Below, piece after piece: positions 6,780-13,155 of a stretch of DNA of 13,779 nucleotides (its first letter is position 1; the number at the start of each line of letters is the position of its first letter). The translations under genes and the position numbers were made by a program. The DNA is from Peptococcaceae bacterium BRH_c23 (GTDB lineage Bacteria > Bacillota_B > Desulfitobacteriia > Desulfitobacteriales > Desulfitobacteriaceae), in assembly GCA_000961805.1 (NCBI GenBank), contig LADV01000036.1:1-13779 (forward strand), in the 5' to 3' direction. The notes beneath the pieces were generated by a model. The model did not search any database and was not told the origin of the DNA. It saw only the letters and a program-made list of their open reading frames with translations.

Positions 6780-9236
6780 TTAACGAAACAAAAGTATCGA
6801 AATAGTCAGTAAGTAGCTAACGGCTCCGGCAAAGGTTAGCACCGAATACTTTTTTTCCGTTGCAGTTAACGCCCTGCGAGATGCTCCTATACAAATTAAA
6901 GTCCCTATAAAACCCGCTGACAAGACTAAAATCCTCAAAAAACTTAATAATGAAATTAATACTAGCTGACTTTCCACCACACCATTCATTAAATGGTGTA
7001 AATATAACAGCAAACTTGGCAGCATGGGAAGAAACTGTAGTTGATAGGCAAAATGCGCGGCCAATACCAGGGGTATCAGGCATAATACTAACCTTATTCG
7101 GGGCATTGCTTCCTCTTCAGTCAAAAGGCTACGTATGGCCCACCAGCCGGCAAACCCTGTACCAAAAACAATCGCCCAAAAAATAATGGAAAAGGTAGCG
7201 ATACTATTATGTATAAATTGGTATTTGTCATAAAGTAATACTGGTATTAATTGTGCCCCGAAGATAAGCACAAAGATGGCCATACCACGGTTAACATGGC
7301 GGGTAAGCCAAATTTCCCTGGCAGGCGGTCTAATATTAAGCATAATGGAACTATGCGGACAGTTTATTACACAGTTCATACATAATTTACAGGCTACATT
7401 GTTATCCACAAAAGATAAGTGCTGGAATAAAGGGCAACCCGCCACTCCCTTACTTCCTTTATAACAGTCAAAGGTAGTGCATTTATGACGGCATATTTCA
7501 GCCTTGGAGCGCAATTCCAAGGGGGCTACCATGGAACAAACGGAAACCATGCCTCCCAAAGGACAGATATGCCGACACCAGGTATGCCTGGGGTAATACA
7601 AGGCCGCCAAAACTGCGCCTAGGGTAATAACGAGCAATAATAACCCCGTGGCCGGAGGAGATTCCCTGATTCTGCTTACTTCTTCAACCCAGAAAATAAG
7701 AGAAAATAATAACGACATAATGATGTAATCGTATTGTTTGAGAAGACGGGGCACCGGCCGATTAAAACTAAAACGTTTTTGAACCATATCTGCCGTGCCT
7801 GCAAAGGGGCATATTGAGCAGGTGAAACGTCCTGCTAGGGCAGAGGAAAAAAGCAACGCAGGCCAACCTATGGACCAGACGGCCCCTAACACTAGGGTTC
7901 CCACAATCCCGCCCTGAGTTGCGGAAGCCACTAGTATAAAAATCCAAAGGCCACAACTAGCTGCCACCTGAGGTATTCGAGGGTATATACGGTTTTTAAT
8001 TAGCCGGTTTACCGACGGAAATTGCAGTACATCCAGCGCTATGCCGGGGTTTTCCAAGATTACACCAGTAAAAATATGCTCAGCGTTTATTTCCCCGCCA
8101 TCGGCTAATACTAGTGCCCTCTCCAGTATTTCCTCAAGTTCAGCCACATTGGATTGGGTGTATTTATAGTTTAGAAGCTTTTCCTGGGCTTCCTTGGTTA
8201 TGGTAGGCAATGGGTACTGGTGTTTCTTGGTCAATTTCCTTAAAAGTGATGAACAAAGTAGAGGAATATCCCGCATTCTATCTCTTAGAGAAGGTAACAT
8301 TAAAGAATTAGCTAGAAGACGGGTAAATTCATCCGTATTTAATAGATCAGCCCAATTACTGGGCTCAGCGGGTTCCCTAGAGATGATCATTATTCTGACA
8401 TCCAGCAGATTATCTTCCATGTAGGCGGCTAGTCTAATCAGCACCAGGGGACTCAAAAGGTCAAAATCCTTTAATATTAGAGTACCTCCGGCAGCAAGTT
8501 CCAAGTAACCGAACCTGTTTAGCCCCAATCCTTGAATAAAGCCGCCAATACCACCAAAAATTCGCTCTCCTAACTCATCATCCAGCATATCCCCACATTC
8601 CACAGTTATGAAAGGCCTAATATTGTCGTCGTTATCTCTATGGATAAGCCATGCCAGCAATTCTTTACCTGTACCTTTTTCACCGACTAAATATAGCGGT
8701 TGCCTTAATGGAGCCAATTGGCTGATGAGCTTTCTGTATTGCCTAATTTTTTGGTGGTTACCTGCCAATTCCACGTGTTTGTTTTGCTTTTCTTCCGTTA
8801 AGAGCCGGGCATAAAGGTTTTCCTTGCGACGGTATACCCAGTTTTTCTCATCCGCTTCTTTCAACCGGGTAATTAAATCCTGTACCATTATATTAAAAAC
8901 TTCCGGTGTTTTTTGGACAATTTCCGAAAAAGCTGCCAAAGGCAAAATAAGCACTTGCCCCCTTTCCAGGGCCGTCAGCTGATAACCTGGCGCTACGGTA
9001 TCCCCTGTGGGCAGTTCAAGCACCGGAAAAGTAGCATTTATGTCAGAATCCAATATCTCTTGGCTTTCCTCATCGCCAAAAGAAAGCCGTAAGCGCCCCT
9101 TGATCGGTAAAAGCCATTGCCCCTGAGTAACTTTTCCTGTATGTATTTTTTCTCCCGGGAAAATCTCAATGACCCGTCCCAATTCTATTAAGTCTGCCAT
9201 GACTTTAGCATCTATATTATCTCTGATAATAGTCAT
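6780..9236 (-). CDS. Fusion protein: CRP-like sensor domain + degenerate AAA+ + NapH-like polytopic [4Fe-4S] membrane module
   Basis: The 818-residue protein starts at ATG with GGGAGG 7 nt upstream. Residues 1-130 resemble a cyclic-nucleotide-binding/CRP sensor fold (FPGEKIHTGKVTQGQWLLPI…). Residues 155-390 follow sigma-54-activator AAA+ order: Walker A GEKGTGKE (185-192), ELAAGGTLILKDFD in place of Walker B, and LPSLRDRMRDIPLL, but there is no GAFTGA loop and no DNA-binding helix-turn-helix. From about 423 there are roughly nine membrane helices with CSICP (473-477) and CRHICP (554-559), the NapH/NosR-type pairs, plus Cys at 582, 586, 591 and 601. A ferredoxin-like CKLCMNCVINCP (616-627) follows. 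Inference: a membrane electron-transfer sensor whose state is passed to the downstream phosphatase/kinase/STAS switch. Mechanism and ligand are unknown. Confidence 0.85.
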   Translation of the reverse strand: MTIIRDNIDAKVMADLIELGRVIEIFPGEKIHTGKVTQGQWLLPIKGRLRLSFGDEESQEILDSDINATFPVLELPTGDTVAPGYQLTALERGQVLILPLAAFSEIVQKTPEVFNIMVQDLITRLKEADEKNWVYRRKENLYARLLTEEKQNKHVELAGNHQKIRQYRKLISQLAPLRQPLYLVGEKGTGKELLAWLIHRDNDDNIRPFITVECGDMLDDELGERIFGGIGGFIQGLGLNRFGYLELAAGGTLILKDFDLLSPLVLIRLAAYMEDNLLDVRIMIISREPAEPSNWADLLNTDEFTRLLANSLMLPSLRDRMRDIPLLCSSLLRKLTKKHQYPLPTITKEAQEKLLNYKYTQSNVAELEEILERALVLADGGEINAEHIFTGVILENPGIALDVLQFPSVNRLIKNRIYPRIPQVAASCGLWIFILVASATQGGIVGTLVLGAVWSIGWPALLFSSALAGRFTCSICPFAGTADMVQKRFSFNRPVPRLLKQYDYIIMSLLFSLIFWVEEVSRIRESPPATGLLLLVITLGAVLAALYYPRHTWCRHICPLGGMVSVCSMVAPLELRSKAEICRHKCTTFDCYKGSKGVAGCPLFQHLSFVDNNVACKLCMNCVINCPHSSIMLNIRPPAREIWLTRHVNRGMAIFVLIFGAQLIPVLLYDKYQFIHNSIATFSIIFWAIVFGTGFAGWWAIRSLLTEEEAMPRIRLVLCLIPLVLAAHFAYQLQFLPMLPSLLLYLHHLMNGVVESQLVLISLLSFLRILVLSAGFIGTLICIGASRRALTATEKKYSVLTFAGAVSYLLTISILLFR

Positions 9237-9364
9237 TTTATTGCCTCCCAGGTTAATAAATGAGCATCTATTCTCTTTCGCGTCTTATATAAGATTAATA
9301 GTAATTAATGGATATTTCATAGTTATTCGACAAAATTCAATAGTTTCCTTTTTTTGAACTAACT

Positions 9365-9457
9365 TTCTGTTTTCACAGAACAAGGTCGAAAGCGCGATAT
9401 AACTTGCTTCCAACCTTATGATAGATTATATGTACATAGGGAATAATCCTCTATGTA
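9365..9457 (-). other. Structured 5' leader of the fusion operon
   Basis: Between the putative promoter and the ATG at 9236 are two inverted repeats. One is TACATAG-GGA…TCC-CTATGTA (9433-9457, 10-bp arms with one bulge, TTAT loop). The other is TTCTGT-GAAA-ACAGAA (9365-9380; minus strand, 6-bp stem with a GAAA tetraloop). No known riboswitch class is recognised and no reading frame of note lies in the leader. The first dyad overlaps the likely -10/-35 region and could be a repressor operator. Confidence 0.35.
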
Positions 9458-9500
9458 TCTGGAATTTGTAAATGTGAATGAGTCGCGAATTTCTCATGAA
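9425..9500 (-). promoter_or_regulatory. Tandem 11-bp direct-repeat promoter upstream of the fusion operon (site B)
   Basis: On the minus strand, at 9500-9468, three contiguous 11-mers read TTCATGAGAAA, TTCGCGACTCA, TTCACATTTAC. The first is identical to a unit of site A. A perfect TATAAT lies at 9425-9430 on the same strand without a good -35. From there the leader to the ATG at 9236 is about 180 nt. A shared 17-mer (GAATTTCTCATGAAGAA, plus strand) links sites A (3548-3564) and B (9487-9503). Confidence 0.5.
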
Positions 9501-9533
9501 GAAGGGACCCCGCTTAAAAAGCAGAGTCCCTTC
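9501..9533 (-). terminator. Terminator downstream of the Met-rich lipoprotein gene
   Basis: GAAGGGAC (9501-9508) pairs with GTCCCTTC (9526-9533), with further interrupted pairing inside around an AAAA loop. On the plus strand it is followed by TTTTTAAATTT, and on the minus strand by TTCATG. It lies 40 nt past the lipoprotein stop codon and directly precedes the site B repeats. A closely similar arrangement is found at 13074-13119. Confidence 0.65.
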
Positions 9534-9572
9534 TTTTTAAATTTAGATCAGGAGGGCATTGTCCCTTGGGAT

Positions 9573-10022
9573 TTATTTTACACTTAGAGCTTCCTTTACC
9601 AAGGGTTGTAGGGCTGGATCTTTTAGCATGGCTGCAAAGGTCGCTTTCATTTTCGGATCGGACATGATCTGTACCATAGGCTTATACATTGATGGATTAG
9701 ACATAATACTCACCATATTAGCCTGGTTTTCACTACTCCCCATTATACCCATCATATTATTTTGTACGTCGCTATCTTTCATCACATCTACCATCACAGG
9801 CATCATTTGTGAAGACCCCATTATTTTTACCATGGACTGGCGAGTATATGGTGAACTAAAAACATTCATCATTTCCGTAGGATTGCTCGTCATATATTGA
9901 GTCATGTTGCTGGTGTTCATCATACCCTGATTTTGGCTGCCACAACCAGCTAGACTTAACATGGCAATAGAAATTAGAGCTACAAACATTATAACTTTTT
10001 TATTCTTCTTCACAACCATCAT
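9573..10022 (-). CDS. Met-rich lipoprotein built of 13-residue tandem repeats
   Basis: The 149-residue protein has a basic n-region (VVKKNKK), a hydrophobic core and a lipobox LAGC with the lipidated Cys at residue 27. It should be anchored to the outer face of the cytoplasmic membrane. From about residue 66 the chain divides into seven contiguous 13-residue units: SSPYTRQSMVKIM, GSSQMMPVMVDVM, KDSDVQNNMMGIM, GSSENQANMVSIM, SNPSMYKPMVQIM, SDPKMKATFAAML, KDPALQPLVKEAL. An eighth, degenerate unit precedes them. There are about 22 Met in the roughly 123-residue mature part. The pattern suggests stacked short helices with methionines on one face, a possible Cu(I)/Ag(I) site, and is loosely reminiscent of GerD-type lipoproteins. 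No function is known to me. GGAG lies 7 nt before the ATG chosen (a second ATG follows immediately). Confidence 0.8.
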   Translation of the reverse strand: MMVVKKNKKVIMFVALISIAMLSLAGCGSQNQGMMNTSNMTQYMTSNPTEMMNVFSSPYTRQSMVKIMGSSQMMPVMVDVMKDSDVQNNMMGIMGSSENQANMVSIMSNPSMYKPMVQIMSDPKMKATFAAMLKDPALQPLVKEALSVK

Positions 10023-10232
10023 CTCCTACTCTTTAAATCGCTTTAAATAATTTCCATTCATTAGACAAACTAAACCAAAGGGCAAGGGCTCTCATCCATT
10101 ACAATCTAACAAATGAGCGGCTAGCAGAGGACAAGAAGTAAAAAGAATGTCCTCCGGCTGAATAATACGAGATAAACACGATAACTTTACAATAGTTCCT
10201 AAAAGCGGTCACCTCCTTAAAAGACTGAAGTG
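10023..10232. other. Intergenic region between the cyclase and lipoprotein genes, with hairpin and orphan Shine-Dalgarno
   Basis: On the minus strand an unusually strong AAGGAGGTGACC (10207-10218) has no properly spaced start codon. The GTG embedded in it (10210-10212) opens a 37-codon frame to 10099 (MTAFRNYCKVIV…, GHSFYFLSSASRSFVRL) of unknown reality. An imperfect hairpin AGC-GAGGACA / TGTCCTC-GCT (10123-10159) lies inside this frame and could instead be a terminator-like or dispersed intergenic element; it lacks a T tail. No repeat operator of the TTCAYRN type is present before the lipoprotein gene. Confidence 0.35.
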
Positions 10233-10913
10233 CTAGCTCGATATTGTACAATTCTTACCACTATTTTTAGCTTTTAAAAGCGCTTGGTCTGAAGCAACAA
10301 TAACGTCATGAATATATTGCCCATCGTCCGGATAACTCGAAACGCCCAAGGAAACAGTTATCTGGGGATATGCTTGATTATCAAGTTGACTTATTTCCGA
10401 CCTAATTTTTTCAGCCATCTTCATCGCGTTCTTTTTATCGCAATCCAATAAAAGCAGGGTTATTTCCTCCCCGCCATATCTATATACTCGGTCGGTCGCG
10501 CGGACACAGGCTCTAATAGTCTCTCCTACCTTTTTGAGTACATTATCCCCAATGTCATGGCCAAAGTGATTGTTGAAATCCCTGAAATTATCAATATCGA
10601 GAAATATTAAGGAATATAAGCCACTATAGTCAAACTGTTTTATATCCTGATCAAAAGCCCTTCGATTTAGAAGTCCAGTTAAGTTATCCGTCATCAGGCT
10701 AACCTTTAATTGTTGGTTTAACCTTTTAACTTTCTCAAGCCTTTTATAAAAAAGAACAGCCACAATAAAATTCGTTAACCCAAACGAAGCTCCCATTATG
10801 ATGCAATGCAAAACAAGATTATTGAATAATGGCATATCCATGAAATACAAGAGTACTACTGAATAAAGTATCCCAGTAAATACCATAGCTATTAACAGCC
10901 ATAATTTACTCAT
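10233..10913 (-). CDS. Membrane-anchored diguanylate cyclase (GGDEF domain)
   Basis: The 226-residue protein has two N-terminal membrane helices (about 4-24 and 33-56), a short coiled linker, then a GGDEF domain. Visible elements are DNLTGLLNRRAF (76-87), the metal-binding Asp in FLDIDNF (106), the N-terminal side of the substrate pocket NNHFGHDIGD, the active-site loop GGEEI (147-151) and the inhibitory I-site RATD (138-141). The catalytic residues are intact, so it should make c-di-GMP from two GTP with product feedback. No sensor domain is present beyond the membrane anchor. It lies 20 nt downstream of the HD-GYP gene on the same strand, suggesting one transcript. GAGGGAG lies 10 nt before the ATG. 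Confidence 0.93.
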   Translation of the reverse strand: MSKLWLLIAMVFTGILYSVVLLYFMDMPLFNNLVLHCIIMGASFGLTNFIVAVLFYKRLEKVKRLNQQLKVSLMTDNLTGLLNRRAFDQDIKQFDYSGLYSLIFLDIDNFRDFNNHFGHDIGDNVLKKVGETIRACVRATDRVYRYGGEEITLLLLDCDKKNAMKMAEKIRSEISQLDNQAYPQITVSLGVSSYPDDGQYIHDVIVASDQALLKAKNSGKNCTISS

Positions 10914-10933
10914 ACGGTAAAAACTCCCTCTTC

Positions 10934-12544
10934 TTAAGTGATCGCCAAAAGTTTCTTTTCACATTCTAAAAAAGCTTCCACCACCTCCGGATCAAAATGC
11001 TGGTTTTTATCCGCTACAATTCTATTCATCGCTTCTAGATGGGAGAGTCCTTCTTTATAAGATCTCTTAGATCGAATTGCGTCATACGCATCGCAGAGGG
11101 CGAAAATCCTTGCTTCCAAAGGAATCTCCTCACCCCCAAGTCCCTCAGGGTATCCTTTTCCGTTAAATTTCTCGTGGTGATATGCGCATATATTCATCCC
11201 CATTTCGAGAAAAGACTCCGTTAAATGGTATTTTTCAATCGTCTCTCTGAGGACATTTTGACCAGTGAGTACGTGTTTCTTCATTTCATCAAACTCTATA
11301 TCCGTCAATTTGCCATTTTTCAATAAAATAGCGTCGGGTATTGCTACTTTACCAATGTCGTGCAACGTGGCCGCGTAATAAAGATTGTCTAAAAAGTCAC
11401 GAGTAATAACCTTTTTATACCTTTTATGCGTGCTTAATTGACGGGCTAAGATCACGGCATAATCTCTTGATCTTTCTAAATGCTTCCCCGTCTCTGGATC
11501 ACGCCCCTCTGCCAAAGTGGCAAGTGAAAAGACGATAGCCTTTTGGGTGTTAATCGTCTTTTTCAAGACTGAAAAATTTGTAAGGATGCTGAACACGACT
11601 AAGCTGAGAAATAACAGAAACAAGGCTCCGAACAGATAAATTAGTTTACCTAAGGTTACTTTCAATAAAGGATATTGATGATATGCGGCAATAATAAATG
11701 GTTGATCGGCAAAGATCTTAACCTTGGAATAATGGATCATTTCCAGCTCAGTAACTGGGTACCAACCAGAATTACTCGTTAAGGCATAACCAAGGTTTTT
11801 GATATTGAACGTTCCAACTTTCTGATCGAAGAAAATATCTACGCCATCATCCGTATGAATAAACAATTGGTTGTTGGGGAGTATCTCAAAAACGTTGACT
11901 AAATCAAGATCAATGAACAAGACTCCTTTTTTCACCGCTCTATCATCGGATAAAGGCAAAGCAAGTGTCATTAATACCTGCTTCGTTATGTTAGTCCCTT
12001 CTTCTTCTGTCGCGAAATAAATTGACGAAAGTGCTATCTGCTCTTTCTCCAATGCAACAGCTTTTTTAAAAAGTTCCCTATGTATCTCACGATTACTTAA
12101 GCCATTAGGCCAAAAAAGTGGCCTTTTCGTTTCGCTTTCTACCTTTAACATCTCTGCACCAGACAGATTTGTGACCGTCATCTGGTACGATTGTTTACCC
12201 TCCAAAAAACCCTTGAGCACTTTCTCTGCTCCACTTTTTTTTAGCGGGTCAAAATCTTTGGCAAAGTACGATTTTATATCTGGTAACGCTAAGACAAAGT
12301 CTAAGTCCCGCTGAAGATCTGAAAAATAATTGCTTATAATCGTTTTCCCCGAAGTTACTTCAGCCATGGTTTTTTGACTTCTCCATTGTGCTTCCTCTTC
12401 ATAGACCTGTCTCGTCCCTAGGTATAAAGATATCCCGAAACCTACTAACAAAAGGAGGATGACTATGAGATATACCAGGTTCTGGCGTATTAATTTTCTT
12501 ATTAAGAATGAATCTCTTCCTAGCTGAGTAGGGAAACGCTTCAT
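10934..12544 (-). CDS. HD-GYP c-di-GMP phosphodiesterase with extracytoplasmic sensor domain
   Basis: The likely start is ATG at 12542-12544 (AAAGGA 10 nt upstream), giving 536 residues. A GTG at 12592 would add 16 residues but has no Shine-Dalgarno. Order: membrane helix (about 24-44), a roughly 250-residue extracytoplasmic region resembling a Cache sensor (…QRDLDFVLALPDIKSYF…, GVLFIDLDLVNVFEIL), second helix (about 302-323), then the HD-GYP domain. That domain shows LAEGRDPETGKHLERS, TLHDIGKVAIPD (metal-binding His-Asp at about 395-396) and HHEKFNGKGYPEGLGG (from about 456). All diagnostic residues are present, so it should hydrolyse c-di-GMP. Its partner cyclase follows after 20 nt, which would let one signal set both synthesis and breakdown. 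The promoter carries the same 11-bp repeats as the metal and redox operons. Confidence 0.93.
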   Translation of the reverse strand: MKRFPTQLGRDSFLIRKLIRQNLVYLIVILLLLVGFGISLYLGTRQVYEEEAQWRSQKTMAEVTSGKTIISNYFSDLQRDLDFVLALPDIKSYFAKDFDPLKKSGAEKVLKGFLEGKQSYQMTVTNLSGAEMLKVESETKRPLFWPNGLSNREIHRELFKKAVALEKEQIALSSIYFATEEEGTNITKQVLMTLALPLSDDRAVKKGVLFIDLDLVNVFEILPNNQLFIHTDDGVDIFFDQKVGTFNIKNLGYALTSNSGWYPVTELEMIHYSKVKIFADQPFIIAAYHQYPLLKVTLGKLIYLFGALFLLFLSLVVFSILTNFSVLKKTINTQKAIVFSLATLAEGRDPETGKHLERSRDYAVILARQLSTHKRYKKVITRDFLDNLYYAATLHDIGKVAIPDAILLKNGKLTDIEFDEMKKHVLTGQNVLRETIEKYHLTESFLEMGMNICAYHHEKFNGKGYPEGLGGEEIPLEARIFALCDAYDAIRSKRSYKEGLSHLEAMNRIVADKNQHFDPEVVEAFLECEKKLLAIT

Positions 12545-12604
12545 AATTTTGTTGTCCTTTGTCCTTAATTTAATAATACCAATGGTTCCCACTTGACATA
12601 ACCT

Positions 12605-12646
12605 ATTATAGCAGTTATACAGCCGAAGTTGTGAATAAGATATGAA
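12605..12646 (-). promoter_or_regulatory. Promoter of the HD-GYP/GGDEF operon with two 11-bp repeats (site D)
   Basis: On the minus strand TTCATATCTTA and TTCACAACTTC lie head to tail (12646-12625). The second differs from a site A unit (TTCACAACTTT) by one base. A perfect TATAAT (12605-12610) starts 25 nt after the start of the last repeat. This is the same geometry, within one base, as the putative -10 of site A, with no -35 consensus. The ATG lies about 60 nt downstream. Confidence 0.6.
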
Positions 12647-12686
12647 TTTGTCTAAAAAAATATAATAATGGGAGTTGATATGGTTC

Positions 12687-12857
12687 AGTAAAAAGAATAA
12701 TACCCAACCCCGCCAGAGAAAACAAATGTGTATTGCAACTGCTAAAAAGTATATCGGTGTTTCATATTTATGGAGTGGGTCATCTCCTGAGATGGGTCTT
12801 TACCTTGGGGAGATGACTAAAGCTCGGACCCTTAATAATCGGTCTGAGCCTTTAGTC
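12687..12857 (+). pseudogene. Internally deleted second copy of the NlpC/P60 gene and its terminator
   Basis: Bases 12687-12799 align with 57-173 of the first copy and encode KKYIGVSYLWSGSSPEMG, the start of the NlpC domain. The alignment then jumps to the first copy's terminator region (480-540). About 310 bp are missing, including the catalytic Cys and His. A short direct repeat TTTTG (170-174 and 480-484 in the first copy) sits at the inferred breakpoints. No start codon with a usable Shine-Dalgarno serves the frame. The retained terminator forms a long hairpin: GACTAAA-GCTCGGACC (12815-12830) with GGTCTGAGC-C-TTTAGTC (12841-12857). Confidence 0.75.
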
Positions 12858-13068
12858 ATAGCCATGTTCAACAATCTGCGGGACAATTCCAAGTTCCCTA
12901 ATGCATGTACACTATGCGATACCAACCCCGCCGCGACAAAGATCAAAAGCAATCCTGTCACCAAGAAGAATTTCTTCAGTTCCAATTTTACAGTCGATTT
13001 GAATAACAAGACTTCCATAACCGCTGCCAAAATTAAACCGATAACGGCCCCAATCAGTGAGAAGAGAT
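12852..13068 (-). pseudogene. Decayed fragment of an FTR1/EfeU-type iron permease
   Basis: On the minus strand one frame gives SLIGAVIGLILAAVMEVLLF, then KLELKKFFLVTGLLLIFVAA and GLVSHSVHALGNL. After a one-base slip near 12890 the adjacent frame gives GIVPQIVEHGYD and a TAA at 12852-12854. This matches the FTR1 family pattern of a small-residue helix, then L(N/K)..(F/R)F.VTG.LL.(F/I).AAGL…H.L…GI.P…EH. The N-terminal transport helices with REXXE motifs are absent, a TGA sits just upstream and there is no start. It is therefore a roughly 70-residue remnant. Family assignment is by eye but rests on a long, distinctive stretch. Confidence 0.6.
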
Positions 13069-13082
13069 GATGAGTTCATGAA

Positions 13083-13119
13083 AAAGGGACCCCGATTAAT
13101 ACTCATTCGGGATCCCTTT
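13083..13119 (-). terminator. Terminator of the CCG-domain Fe-S gene
   Basis: AAAGGGACCCCG (13083-13094) pairs with CGGGATCCCTTT (13108-13119), with one G-U pair. On the minus strand it is followed by TTTTTCATGA. It lies 36 nt past the gene's stop codon. The 23-nt region starting TCATGAAAAAGGGACCCCG is nearly the same as the region at 9494-9516. Confidence 0.75.
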
Positions 13120-13155
13120 CTTCCTAAAAACGACCAGAGAGATTTATACAGTAAC

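Noticed and set aside
6780..9236. Sigma-54-dependent transcriptional activator
   Set aside because: No GAFTGA loop and no DNA-binding domain; the C-terminal half is a membrane Fe-S protein.
2489..9450. GGAATAATCCT shared at 2490-2500 and 9440-9450 as a regulatory element
   Set aside because: An 11-base match between two sites is expected by chance many times in a window this size, and the contexts differ.
9237..9572. Riboswitch in the long leader of the fusion operon
   Set aside because: The hairpins do not match any class I can recognise, and no terminator/anti-terminator pair is visible before the ATG.
12675..13070. 131-residue plus-strand frame as a real gene
   Set aside because: Its start is a TTG touching the Shine-Dalgarno, its first part is the NlpC remnant and its second part is antisense to the FTR1 remnant.
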